Assembly (NCBI GenBank): GCA_029260495.1
Contig: JAJDDD010000016.1
Location: forward strand, 1 to 64,000
Length of the DNA: 64,000 bases
Source of the DNA: Phycisphaerales bacterium
Lineage (GTDB): Bacteria > Planctomycetota > Phycisphaerae > Phycisphaerales > UBA1924
Reading direction: 5' to 3'
In this document: in pieces, positions 7,554-16,155 of the stretch
Layout: every line of letters begins with the position of its first letter
Position numbering within the stretch: the first letter of the stretch is position 1
Program-made: the position numbers and the translations under genes
Notes under the pieces: model-generated
Seen by the model: only the letters and a program-made list of their open reading frames with translations
Databases searched by the model: none
Told to the model about the DNA's origin: nothing

Positions 7554-9098
7554 CTATCGGTGTATGCGAAGATCAATGACTGTCGGGAGATGGTCGCTGG
7601 CGCTGGTGTCTGTGCGCAAGAGGTTGAGATCACGTAGATCACGATCGGAGAGGGCGCCGCAATCGAGGATGAAGGCCGCCTGGGCTGAAGCCGTATGGTC
7701 TGAGTAGAGAAGGTAGTCGAGACGCCCGGGGGGGAAGTTGCTCTTGGGGTCGCGCCAGGTGTAGACAGCGCGATCGCCGGTGATCGTGGGTTGAGCGACG
7801 GTGAGGTTGCTTCCGTCAAGGTCGGCGCCGGTGCGGAGGAGTTCAAGCGGGAGTTGTGAGCCGACGAGATTGACATCCCCCGCGAGGACGAGGGCGGCGG
7901 GTTTGATGTCCCGAGCCTTGTGGCGAAGGGCGGTGTTGATCGCGAGAGATTCCGCGATGCGTTTCAGGTCTTCACTCGTGCCGACGGCGCCGCAACACTT
8001 GAGATGAAGGCTTCCAGCGAGGATGTCGCCCGAGGGGGTGTGGACGATGGCGCTGGCGAGACGAACATTGCGCCGCATCAGTTCTTCACCGTTGGCTTCG
8101 ATCGTGGGTGAGAGCGGCGCCAGGCCGACATCTTCAAGCGGGTGGCGGGCCACGATGGCGACGCCCCGCGCGGTGGAGACGGCGGCATGCCAGGGGCCGA
8201 GCGCCGGGAGATGGTCATTGAACCATGTCGCAAGTTCATGCGCGGTGATCTTGGGGGCGTCAAAGTCGCGCAGATCCCATTCCTGAAGGAGGATGATGTC
8301 AGGCGCGAGGGCTGCAAAGATGCGCTCAAAGGGAGCCGGGTTGTTGAGCGGCGACGCCCAGAGCACGTTGCAGGACACAATGCGCACATCGGCGCGCGCA
8401 TGCTTCTCAATGATCGCGGCGCGCGGGGGGTTGGGATGGCGCCGTCGGTCGGGGACGATATCGACGATAGTCGGGCCCCCGCCGGCGGTGTGTTCGTTTG
8501 AGGATGTGCGTGTGATGAGCGCGCGGGCGGGGCTGTCGGCGCCGGGGTTGGTGCGCGCGACGCGAACTTCGTGCTCAGCGGCTGCATTGGTGGGGAGGGG
8601 GAGGAGTCCGGCGCGGGCGGGTGTTTGGAGTTCTGTTTCGCCATCCGGGGAGATGCGCTCGACGCGGGCGCCGCTTCCGACGCCATTTGGTTTTTGGGGA
8701 TCAGGCGGCGAGAAGTGGACGATGAGGTCGGCGCCGAAATTGGGGAGGCCGGGAGGATTGACGCCCGTGGCGGAGTCGCGATCTTCGTCAACCCAAATCG
8801 TGGTGGTGGCGAATCCGGCCTGGAGAGGTTGTTCGGCGCCGGGAACGCGGAAGTAGAAGTTGTCGTGATCAGCGCGAGCGATGATTCCTCCGGGCCATTC
8901 GCCGGGGGTGATCTGCCCGTCGAGCGTGATGGGGAAGGCGTCACGAAGGGAGAGTGAGAGAGGCTGTCTGCCGTAATGATCCCTCGGGCCGCAGCCGGCG
9001 AGGAAGGCGCCAACCAGGAAGATTGCGAGTAGGCCGGTCGGATTGTTGATTCTTAGGCGGCCAGGCCGATTTTTGAGTCCCATAGTCCGTGTGTTCAT
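7554..9098 (-). CDS. Exported endonuclease/exonuclease/phosphatase-fold lipoprotein
   Basis: About 514 residues. The N-terminus has a basic stretch, a hydrophobic helix and a lipobox (L-V-G-A-F-L-A-G-C). Residues about 45-200 carry I-T-L-D-G-Q-I-T-P-G-E-W followed by D-N-F-Y-F-R-V, the pattern of a beta-sandwich domain of the carbohydrate-binding family 9-like/DOMON type. The C-terminal 270 residues have the EEP (DNase I-like) motifs in order: S-C-N-V-L-W, L-L-Q-E-W-D, S-L-H-L-K, A-G-D-V-N-L, R-L-D-Y-L-L-Y and S-D-H-L-P-T-V. It is therefore likely a metal-dependent phosphodiesterase or phosphatase outside the cytoplasm; substrate unknown. The ATG at 9098 has no ribosome site but has TATCCT exactly six bases upstream. 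ATG at 9083 is an alternative. Confidence 0.85.
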   Translation of the reverse strand: MNTRTMGLKNRPGRLRINNPTGLLAIFLVGAFLAGCGPRDHYGRQPLSLSLRDAFPITLDGQITPGEWPGGIIARADHDNFYFRVPGAEQPLQAGFATTTIWVDEDRDSATGVNPPGLPNFGADLIVHFSPPDPQKPNGVGSGARVERISPDGETELQTPARAGLLPLPTNAAAEHEVRVARTNPGADSPARALITRTSSNEHTAGGGPTIVDIVPDRRRHPNPPRAAIIEKHARADVRIVSCNVLWASPLNNPAPFERIFAALAPDIILLQEWDLRDFDAPKITAHELATWFNDHLPALGPWHAAVSTARGVAIVARHPLEDVGLAPLSPTIEANGEELMRRNVRLASAIVHTPSGDILAGSLHLKCCGAVGTSEDLKRIAESLAINTALRHKARDIKPAALVLAGDVNLVGSQLPLELLRTGADLDGSNLTVAQPTITGDRAVYTWRDPKSNFPPGRLDYLLYSDHTASAQAAFILDCGALSDRDLRDLNLLRTDTSASDHLPTVIDLRIHR

Positions 9099-9104
9099 GG
9101 GATG

Positions 9105-9110
9105 AGGATA
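9105..9110 (-). promoter_or_regulatory. TANNNT -10-like element six bases before the EEP lipoprotein start
   Basis: TATCCT on the minus strand, then CATCCC, then the ATG at 9098. It matches the pattern of leaderless promoters seen elsewhere in the window. No -35 box is apparent. Confidence 0.45.
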
Positions 9111-9398
9111 CCGCGCGGGCCGGCGGGTATCTCGCCCAGCTTTCCTAGGGTGCAGATCGGTCAATTTACTGATGGGAGGCTGGGGCAACAGGGGATATCA
9201 TGACCATCAGATGCTTTCTGCGACGAAAGCGAGAGAGAATGAGAGGGCTGTCATCAAGCCTGCATGAAATGACCGCTGGCGGGTCTGCGTTGGAATGACG
9301 CAGGCCAGGGCTATCGTGCGAGCGGGAGTCGGCAGGTGAGTGGGTCTGACATGGCGAGTGTCGGGCCGCAGCCACGAAATACAAGAAGGAGCGTACGC

Positions 9399-12300
9399 GT
9401 GTTGAGAGTGAGAATGATTAGTCAGGGTTTTGTCGGCGCGGCGTGTTTGCTTGCGTTGGCGGGGCAGGCGACGGCGCAGATTGAGGTTGAGATCCCGAAC
9501 GGGCTGGCCTCGATCGAGATGGATCACCTATATCTGCGAACAGGGACATACCAGCTTGAGAACAACCAGGTCGAACTTGCTGCGTCGATCGAGACTGCGA
9601 CAGCGGGCAAGCGGTTTGTGCTGCAGCTCGACGGACCCATGACCCCAGAGCGCCGCACGAAGCTCGAAGCGACGGGCGTGACCCTGGGCGCCTATCTGCC
9701 GACCAACGCATTTGTCGCGACACTCAACAATGCGGATCCGGCGCTGGCAGGGCAACTGGACTTTGTGCGCTGGCACGGCGAATACAACAAGACGTGGAAG
9801 CTGGCGCCTGAAATCGGAACACGCGCTCTGGCGACCAAAGAGCGCCAGGCGTTGGCTGCGGCGGGTGATCTACTACTCACTGTGATGCTCTTTGAAGATG
9901 CGGACCTCATTGAAGTCGTCGAGACGATCGAAGCGATTCGCGCGATCAATGGCGCTAATGTTCTGCATCGCGGGAAGGTTGGGTACGGCGAGGCGTTCAC
10001 GGTAAGCATCCCCACGCAGAGCGTCGGGGCGCTGACGGAGCTGGACGCGATCCGGTTTGTCGAAGAGGCGCCGGAGATCACCTACCGCAACTCGACGGAT
10101 CGGTGGATCGTCCAGAGCAGCACCGTGAACGCGACTCCGCTCTATGACAACGGGATTCACGGCGAGGGGCAGATTGTCGGCGTCATGGATGGGCGCGTTG
10201 ATGCCAACCATTGCTCCTTCCTGGATGGCGGCCCGTTCGGCGCCGGCCATCGCAAGATTGTCGCCTACAACACGACGACAACGCCCGTCGACACGCACGG
10301 CACGCACGTCGCGGGGACGGCGGTGGGTGATAACGGCGCGAACGACAACACACGCGGCGTCGCCTATGGCGGAAAGCTCGTGTATGACACGGTGCCGGGC
10401 TTCTCCGGGACGGCGATGCAGACGAATCTGAACTTGCATGCGAGCCAGGGGGCCTTCGTGCATACGAACTCCTGGGGTGATGACGGGACGACGTCTTACA
10501 ACAGTCTGCCGGTTGGAGTTGACACGTTTATGCGCAACAACGAGGACCACCTGGTGCTCTTTGCGGTGACGAACACAGGCACACTTAAGAATCCGGAGAA
10601 CGCGAAGAATCTTCTCGCGGTGGGCGCGTCGCAGGACACGCCGAACCAGGGCAACTTCTGCTCCGGCGGGACAGGACCGACCTCGGACTCGCGGCGCAAG
10701 CCTGAGATTTTCGCTCCAGGGTGCAGCACGCAATCTTCACTCGCCGGCACCGCATGCTCGACGACGGGCCTGACGGGAACATCGATGGCGTGCCCCGCTG
10801 TCGCGGGGACGGCGCTCCTCGTTCGGCAGTATTACATTGATGGCTACTTCCCGAGCGGAGTTGCGACAGGGCCGGACGGTCTAACACCGACGGGCGCTCT
10901 GCTGAAGGCGACGCTCTTGAACTCAGCCGTCGATATGACCGGGATTGCTGGCTACCCAAGCAACGGCGAAGGGTGGGGGCGCGTGCAAGCGGACAACGCG
11001 CTCTTCTTCCCCGGTGATGCGCGCAAGCTTCAGATTGAAGATATGCGCAACGCGAGCGGCCTTTCAACAGGGCAGCAGTTTGAGCGCACGATTGATGTTA
11101 TCAGTTCGTCAGAGCAGCTTCGCGTGACGATGGCTTTCACCGACGCGCCCGGCGCGAGCGGGGCGGCGCTTGCTGCGGTGAATGATCTTGATCTTGAGGT
11201 GGAGTCGCCGACCGGGCAGATTTTCCTTGGGAATGTCTTTAGCGGCGGTGTGAGCATCCTTGGCGGCGCGAAGGATGACCGCAACAATGTTGAGCAAGTG
11301 CATCTGAACAGCCCGTCGACGGGAACATGGACCATTCGTGTTCGTGGAGCTGCGGTCAACTCGGGAACGCAGGGCTTTGCCCTCGTGATGACGGGCGATG
11401 TGCAAGGCGGAATCCTGCCATTGAATATTTCAGCAGACACTCCGCCGGCGCTGGTTTCTCCAGAAACTTCAGTGATGTTCAACGTGACGATTGACCCGCG
11501 CGATGAAACGCTGGTGGGTGGCAGCGAGACGCTGCACTACCGCTTTGACGGCGGTGTGTTCCTGACGACGCCGCTCACGCCGCTGGGCGGGACGTTGTAT
11601 GAAGCCTCGCTTCCTGGCGCCGAGTGTGTGGATATGCCTGAGTTCTTCGTTTCTGCTGACACGGTAGAAAGCGGAACGCGCACGGATCCGAACGGCGCTC
11701 CGGCGAACTTCTTTATCGCAAATGTCGGGGAGATTCAGGTCGCATTCTCCGATCCGGCAGAAGCTCCGATGGGCTGGACGCTTGGCGTTCCCGGCGACAC
11801 CGCGACGACCGGCGTGTGGGAGCGTGTGAACCCCGTTGGCACAGATGCGCAGCCTGAGGATGACCATACGGTCGCCGGCACGGATTGTTTCGTGACCGGG
11901 CAGGGCTTGGTCGGCGGCGGACTTGGCGATAACGATGTCGATAGCGGAACCACAACGCTTGTTTCGCCCGTCGTAGATCTTTCCGCTGGTGGCGACGCGA
12001 TGATCAGCTACTGGCGCTGGTTCTCCAACGGCACGGGCGCTGAACCCAACACCGAATCATTCACTGTCGACGTGACCGATGACGGTTCGACGTGGGTGAA
12101 TGTTGAAACGGTCGGGCCGGCCGGCGCCGGGACCGCGGGCGGCTGGGTCTTTCATGAGTTTGTTGTCTCTGACTTTGTGTCGCTGACGAGCCAGGTGCAG
12201 GTGCGGTTTATCACACAAGACCCGGCGCCTGGGTCGGTTGTCGAAGCTGGCGTCGATGACTTTGATGTGACGCTGCTGACCTGCGAGGTGATGGCGAGTT

Positions 12301-12464
12301 GCATCGCTGATCTGGATGGCGATGGCATGGTCGGAAGCGGCGACTTTGCAGTTCTGCTTGGCTCCTGGGGACCGGGTCCGTCGGTCGCGGACCTTGATGG
12401 TGACGGAAACGTCGGCGCCGGCGATGCGGCGCAGTTGCTGGGCTCCTGGGGCCCGTGTCCGTAA
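9399..12464 (+). CDS. Secreted subtilisin-family (S8) serine protease with dockerin-like tail
   Basis: About 1021 residues. A GTG start at 9399 is chosen because AAGGAG ends seven bases before it and it gives a basic start to the signal peptide (cleavage near GQATA-Q); ATG at 9414 is the alternative. A propeptide of roughly 200 residues precedes the peptidase domain. The catalytic triad is visible: Asp264 in G-V-M-D-G-R-V-D, His300 in T-H-G-T-H-V-A-G and Ser462 in G-T-S-M-A-C-P-A-V-A-G. The layout (triad, then a beta-sandwich that follows immediately) resembles KP-43-type subtilases. More beta-rich domains fill the C-terminal half. The end has two D-L-D-G-D-G-x-V...LLGSWGP repeats, dockerin/EF-hand-like calcium loops. 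It is expected to act outside the cell. It converges on the secreted protein at 12583-14220 through a shared terminator. Confidence 0.92.
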   Translation: MLRVRMISQGFVGAACLLALAGQATAQIEVEIPNGLASIEMDHLYLRTGTYQLENNQVELAASIETATAGKRFVLQLDGPMTPERRTKLEATGVTLGAYLPTNAFVATLNNADPALAGQLDFVRWHGEYNKTWKLAPEIGTRALATKERQALAAAGDLLLTVMLFEDADLIEVVETIEAIRAINGANVLHRGKVGYGEAFTVSIPTQSVGALTELDAIRFVEEAPEITYRNSTDRWIVQSSTVNATPLYDNGIHGEGQIVGVMDGRVDANHCSFLDGGPFGAGHRKIVAYNTTTTPVDTHGTHVAGTAVGDNGANDNTRGVAYGGKLVYDTVPGFSGTAMQTNLNLHASQGAFVHTNSWGDDGTTSYNSLPVGVDTFMRNNEDHLVLFAVTNTGTLKNPENAKNLLAVGASQDTPNQGNFCSGGTGPTSDSRRKPEIFAPGCSTQSSLAGTACSTTGLTGTSMACPAVAGTALLVRQYYIDGYFPSGVATGPDGLTPTGALLKATLLNSAVDMTGIAGYPSNGEGWGRVQADNALFFPGDARKLQIEDMRNASGLSTGQQFERTIDVISSSEQLRVTMAFTDAPGASGAALAAVNDLDLEVESPTGQIFLGNVFSGGVSILGGAKDDRNNVEQVHLNSPSTGTWTIRVRGAAVNSGTQGFALVMTGDVQGGILPLNISADTPPALVSPETSVMFNVTIDPRDETLVGGSETLHYRFDGGVFLTTPLTPLGGTLYEASLPGAECVDMPEFFVSADTVESGTRTDPNGAPANFFIANVGEIQVAFSDPAEAPMGWTLGVPGDTATTGVWERVNPVGTDAQPEDDHTVAGTDCFVTGQGLVGGGLGDNDVDSGTTTLVSPVVDLSAGGDAMISYWRWFSNGTGAEPNTESFTVDVTDDGSTWVNVETVGPAGAGTAGGWVFHEFVVSDFVSLTSQVQVRFITQDPAPGSVVEAGVDDFDVTLLTCEVMASCIADLDGDGMVGSGDFAVLLGSWGPGPSVADLDGDGNVGAGDAAQLLGSWGPCP

Positions 12465-12487
12465 AAGCAAAGCGAAGTTGGTTGATA

Positions 12488-12530
12488 TGAAAAAAGAAAC
12501 CCCCTGGCGAGCTTCGCTGGGGGGTTTTTC
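12488..12530. terminator. Bidirectional rho-independent terminator
   Basis: A GC-rich hairpin (AACCCCC...GGGGGTT with GCGA/TCGC inside) flanked by an A-run on the left and a T-run on the right, so it can end both the protease transcript and the convergent gene at 12583-14220. Confidence 0.85.
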
Positions 12531-12582
12531 ATTTGGCGTAGCGCTACGTATTCAAATGAGTCAGCGATCGCGCTGGTTTGAT

Positions 12583-14220
12583 TTACAAGCAGGCGCCCCA
12601 GGAGCCAAGCAGAAGCGCAAGGTCGGCGCCGTTGAGGACAGCGTTGTCATCAAGGTCAGCCAGAAGGTCGCCCTGAGCCCAGGCGCCGAGCAGGAAGCTG
12701 AGATCGGTGGAGTTGACGACGCCGTCGCCGTTGAGGTCCGCGATGCATGGTCCCGAGGCGGGCGCCATCACAGTGACGGTGGCGCTGGGGTCGGCGCCTG
12801 GCTTGAAGATCGCGATGACAGCATCGGCCTCGACCGGCGGAGCGTCTGCGTCAAACCAGAAGTTGAACATGCTGCCCCAGCGAATCGCATTGGCGTTGTC
12901 GTTGATATCGAAAGTCTGGGTGGCCCAGGTGAAAAAGCCATTTGCCATCGAGGTGGACCAGTCAGTTCCGTCGTATGTGACGCCGCCGACGCCGTCACCG
13001 GAATGATGTTCGATGTCGTTGAAGCCGGGTGAAGAAATGATCGTGCCGTCGGCGACGGGAACAGAGAAAGCCTGTGCAGAACGATCGGAGTTGTAGTTCT
13101 GGATGGCATACTCGTAGCGCCATGTGTCTTCATCAAGTTGGCGAACCAGATAGGCGACGGTGAGTCGCCCATCGCCGGGGATATCGACGTGCTGGATGAC
13201 AACCGCGGGGTTGTACTCCTGCCAGGCGAAGATTGCCTGCTGGAGTTGGCGGGTTGTTTCGCCTGGGATGCCGCGCAGGTGTGTTGTGGCGCTGGCGTAG
13301 CCGATGGGTCGCCACGAGGAGTTGTTGTATTGATTGCCGGCGGCGATGTCCTGTGGATGAAGATAGTTGGCTTCGACGATGTAGTCGCCGCTGCCCATGA
13401 GTTGGTCGGCGTCGATGAGCAAACGCCCCCCTGTGACGGTTTCGATGTCAGGAACGGTGTGTGGCAGCACCTTCATCGCGGTTACGGGGTTGACTTCGGA
13501 GCGCGGGCCAAGGCGGAACTGGGTGCCGTTAAGCGCGGCGTCGTAGGGATCAGAGCATCCAGGCCCCAACGCGAGTTCGCACCCACCGCCGATAGGCTGG
13601 CAGGGGCCGCAGCTAAAGAACTGCAGCGCACAGAATCCGTGCTTGCACCAGGACATGCCGATTTGAACAAGCCTGCTCTCGCCGGTTTCATCGCTGAGAT
13701 ATCGGAAGAAGTTCTGGGTGATGACCGGGTGATTTTGTTCATTCTGACCAGGGCTGCCTTGGCCGATCCAATCAAGCGGCGCGTCGCCGCCGTTCCCGCT
13801 ATCTGTGGGGAACGTATAAACGCGTACGGCAGCGCCAGGATCATTCAGCGTCCAGTTGAAGGCGTTGGTCGCCATGGGGATCTTGCATGTGTACACATCG
13901 GGTCCGGTCGTGCCCAAGCCGCGTACGGAAAGAGCGTCATCAGCGTCAGGAGCGAACTCAAGCACCGGATCGAGTGTGACTGCTTCATTGAGCCAGCGTT
14001 GGGCCTCGGCTTCCCGGCCCAGGTCACGGAGAATGTACCCCAGACGCATGCGCGTCGAGGCGGCGTTGGGATCAGCTTCCACCGCTGCCTGGAGTTCCGC
14101 AAGAATGGATGCGGTCTGGGGGTCAATTGTCTCGGAGCCTGACTCGACTGCGAAAATATCGGTTGTAAAGAAGGCTGCTCCGGCCAGCGACATGGCGCAC
14201 AGCGCAACGCGCTTGATCAT
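12583..14220 (-). CDS. Secreted TPR protein with dockerin-like C-terminal repeats
   Basis: A 545-residue protein with a signal peptide (MIKRVALCAMSLAGAAFFTTDIFA). Residues about 35-90 form a TPR-like helical pair (L-x-x-A-V-E-A-D-P-N-A-A...L-G-R-E-A-E-A-Q-R-W-L-N-E-A). The body is not recognised; it contains a Cys-rich patch (C-K-H-G-F-C-A-L-Q-F-F-S-C-G-P-C) and long Asn/Asp/Trp-rich beta-like sequence. The end carries two repeats, N-G-D-G-V-V-N-S-T-D-L-S-F-L-L-G-A-W and D-D-N-A-V-L-N-G-A-D-L-A-L-L-L-G-S-W-G, like the tail of the neighbouring protease; the second calcium loop is degenerate. The ATG at 14220 has a strong GAGGGAGAG ribosome site. Function unknown. Confidence 0.8.
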   Translation of the reverse strand: MIKRVALCAMSLAGAAFFTTDIFAVESGSETIDPQTASILAELQAAVEADPNAASTRMRLGYILRDLGREAEAQRWLNEAVTLDPVLEFAPDADDALSVRGLGTTGPDVYTCKIPMATNAFNWTLNDPGAAVRVYTFPTDSGNGGDAPLDWIGQGSPGQNEQNHPVITQNFFRYLSDETGESRLVQIGMSWCKHGFCALQFFSCGPCQPIGGGCELALGPGCSDPYDAALNGTQFRLGPRSEVNPVTAMKVLPHTVPDIETVTGGRLLIDADQLMGSGDYIVEANYLHPQDIAAGNQYNNSSWRPIGYASATTHLRGIPGETTRQLQQAIFAWQEYNPAVVIQHVDIPGDGRLTVAYLVRQLDEDTWRYEYAIQNYNSDRSAQAFSVPVADGTIISSPGFNDIEHHSGDGVGGVTYDGTDWSTSMANGFFTWATQTFDINDNANAIRWGSMFNFWFDADAPPVEADAVIAIFKPGADPSATVTVMAPASGPCIADLNGDGVVNSTDLSFLLGAWAQGDLLADLDDNAVLNGADLALLLGSWGACL

Positions 14221-14420
14221 TTGTCTCTCCCTCTCAAGTAGCCAGTGGTTCCCGGGCCTGCCTCAGCCGGACAAAAAGCGAAGCCTCCGTGCTGCTTTGA
14301 ATATAGACCGCTTCGAGGGCTCTGGCGAGAAGAAAGAGCCATCTGGAAGGCGCCCGGCTTGCCTACCCGGTTCAACCGAACCCCTTGCTGCGCCATCGCG
14401 GTGTGGGGATGATGCGGGGC

Positions 14421-14984
14421 ATGTTCATTCAAACAATCGATCCAGCAGAGGCGCAGGGCGAACTGGCGCAGCTTTACCGGCGGGTGGGAAACCCTGATGG
14501 GACGCTGGACAACGTCATGCGGGTCCATTCGCTCAGTGCGGACTCGCTCCGGGCCCACTTCGATCTCTATGTGACAGCGATGCACAAAAGATCGCCGCTT
14601 TCGCGTGTTGAGCGCGAGATCGTGGGGACGGTCGTGAGCCAGACCAATGGATGTGAATATTGCTGTCAGCATCATGCCGCAGGCTTGCGGCGGCTGCTCC
14701 CCGAAGATCGCAAACATGTTGCAGATGAAGTGCTGGCCGGTGAGGCGACGCAAGACCTGACAGTGCGCGAACGCGCGATGATTGCGTACGCAGCTAAGCT
14801 GACCAAGGCGCCTGCCTCCGTTGATCGCGAGGACATCGAGGCGCTGCGGGTAGCCGGATTAGATGATCGCGCGATTCTTGACCTTGTGCAGGTGATTGCG
14901 TATTTCGCCTATGCCAATCGGATTGTGCTGGGCCTGGGCGTCCGACTGGAGCCAGCGGGAATCGGCCAACATCCGAACGCTTGA
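14421..14984 (+). CDS. AhpD-like peroxidase-related protein (carboxymuconolactone decarboxylase family)
   Basis: A 187-residue alpha-helical protein of the AhpD/CMD superfamily. The redox motif is E-I-V-G-T-V-V-S-Q-T-N-G-C-E-Y-C-C-Q-H-H, giving the E-x11-C-x2-C-x3-H arrangement in which the two cysteines form a disulfide and the His takes part in proton relay. The length and the downstream A-x-L-T-K-A-P...D-I-E-A-L-R-x-A-G-L-D-D-R-A-I-L-D-L-V-Q-V-I-A-Y-F block match the uncharacterised peroxidase-related subfamily. ATGs at 14409 and 14412 are alternatives; 14421 is preferred because a GGGGAT lies about ten bases upstream. Likely role: thiol-dependent peroxide detoxification in the cytoplasm. 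Confidence 0.88.
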   Translation: MFIQTIDPAEAQGELAQLYRRVGNPDGTLDNVMRVHSLSADSLRAHFDLYVTAMHKRSPLSRVEREIVGTVVSQTNGCEYCCQHHAAGLRRLLPEDRKHVADEVLAGEATQDLTVRERAMIAYAAKLTKAPASVDREDIEALRVAGLDDRAILDLVQVIAYFAYANRIVLGLGVRLEPAGIGQHPNA

Positions 14985-15035
14985 CGCAGTTCTGCGCGCC
15001 GCGTTGTTTCCGGCAACTAGGCAATGAGAGCGACG

Positions 15036-15638
15036 TCACGCATGCTCAGCCCGATCGAGCGCGTCGGCGACATCCTTCAGGATTTCAGCGCTGCAGGGAT
15101 CGGGCGCTCCTGCAATCGCGATGCAGTTGTGCAGGAGTGTTTCTGCGTACAGTCTTGCTTCGGGGAAGTTCTCTCGTTGGTCGAGGATGAGAAAAACATG
15201 CAGCGCCCACGGTCGATTGGTGGCGTTATCCGGCTGGGTGTTTTCAACATGCCAACGCGCCGCGCCGAGCGCGCGGGCGCCGCAGCGATCGTCCCTCATC
15301 GCGCCGACTTGATGCGCCAGCGCATGCATCGCGGAGAGATCCTGTTCAGTCCACACTTCAATCGGCTGGGGTGAGATCTGCTCGAATATGGGGGCGCACA
15401 GATTCTCATCGCTGAAGAGCTGAACGCGAAGTTCATCGGGGATGGGCTGCTTCAGCGCGAGTGCGCGCCAGAGCTGTTCATCAGGCGGAAGATGTTCAGC
15501 GATATCTTCGCGGGGCGATTCCCCGGTTCGCCAGGTGGTGAACCAGGGCGAGGGGGCGGAGATGGTGTCAGCGGGGGGGGTCGCCCGGCGGGCAATCGAG
15601 CGCAGATGCTCAGCCCAGGTCCGCAAATCGTGTTGCAT
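15036..15638 (-). CDS. Hypothetical protein, mostly helical
   Basis: A 200-residue soluble protein starting MQHDLRTWAEHL. No family is recognised. Hydrophobic and charged residues alternate as in a repeat-helix protein. In the second half there is an A-R-A-L-G-A-A-R-W-H-V-E-N-T-Q-P-D-N-A-T-N stretch followed by A-R-L-Y-A-E-T-L-L-H-N-C-I, reminiscent of TPR-like pairs of helices. It converges with the AhpD-like gene, with 51 bases between, and is divergent from the zinc-ribbon gene at 15717. The ATG at 15638 lacks a clear ribosome site, so the start is uncertain. Confidence 0.6.
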   Translation of the reverse strand: MQHDLRTWAEHLRSIARRATPPADTISAPSPWFTTWRTGESPREDIAEHLPPDEQLWRALALKQPIPDELRVQLFSDENLCAPIFEQISPQPIEVWTEQDLSAMHALAHQVGAMRDDRCGARALGAARWHVENTQPDNATNRPWALHVFLILDQRENFPEARLYAETLLHNCIAIAGAPDPCSAEILKDVADALDRAEHA

Positions 15639-15704
15639 ATGAGGTTTGAGTCCGGGTTCGCGGAGAAGTTGAAAAGAGCATCGTGGCGCACGGGCCGACT
15701 CTGG

Positions 15705-15710
15705 TATATT
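15705..15710 (+). promoter_or_regulatory. Extended -10 element immediately before the zinc-ribbon gene
   Basis: TGG-TATATT followed by GGCTTC and then the ATG at 15717. A TG dinucleotide in front of the hexamer fits an extended -10 promoter, and the six-base gap places the transcription start at or next to the start codon. Confidence 0.5.
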
Positions 15711-15716
15711 GGCTTC

Positions 15717-16073
15717 ATGCGGAGCGAAGGGCCAGTCGTATCCGAACGTCTATGTCAGCGAATGTGCCTGGGGTGTGGCTACGCCGGCCGGGCGCTGCAG
15801 GGTGATCGCTGGGAATCGACGTTTGTATGCCCGAAATGCGGGGCTGATCTGTACGCGCGCCCACCGCGAACATATGCCGAGCTTGAGGGGTTCGAGGTCG
15901 CGGCGCCCCGCGCCTCCTTTGAGCGGATCAGCGCACTCCTCACCGAAACAGGTGGAATGCAGTTCGAGGATCGCTCGCCAAGGTGGCCGGTGCGAGCGGT
16001 GGTGCGCGTCGCGGTGGCGTGGGCATCGCTGCGCGGGCGCCTCCGGCGGAAGCGCAGCCGCGCCAGGGTGTAA
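15717..16073 (+). CDS. Small zinc-ribbon protein
   Basis: A 118-residue protein. Near the start is a rubredoxin-like zinc ribbon: C-L-G-C-G-Y-A-G, then about 13 residues on, C-P-K-C-G-A-D-L-Y-A-R-P-P-R-T-Y-A-E-L-E-G. The C-terminal third is strongly basic and ends R-G-R-L-R-R-K-R-S-R-A-R-V, with a short hydrophobic stretch before it. Nucleic acid or protein contact is possible but not shown. There is no Shine-Dalgarno; the extended -10 element at 15705-15710 suggests a leaderless mRNA. The M20 peptidase gene follows 82 bases later on the same strand. Confidence 0.65.
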   Translation: MRSEGPVVSERLCQRMCLGCGYAGRALQGDRWESTFVCPKCGADLYARPPRTYAELEGFEVAAPRASFERISALLTETGGMQFEDRSPRWPVRAVVRVAVAWASLRGRLRRKRSRARV

Positions 16074-16155
16074 GAATCATATTTTCACTCCCGCGCAAAG
16101 CCCGCGCAAGGCTGTGGCAGGTATGCTGCGTTTCTTATGACATGGAGGCGCAGAC

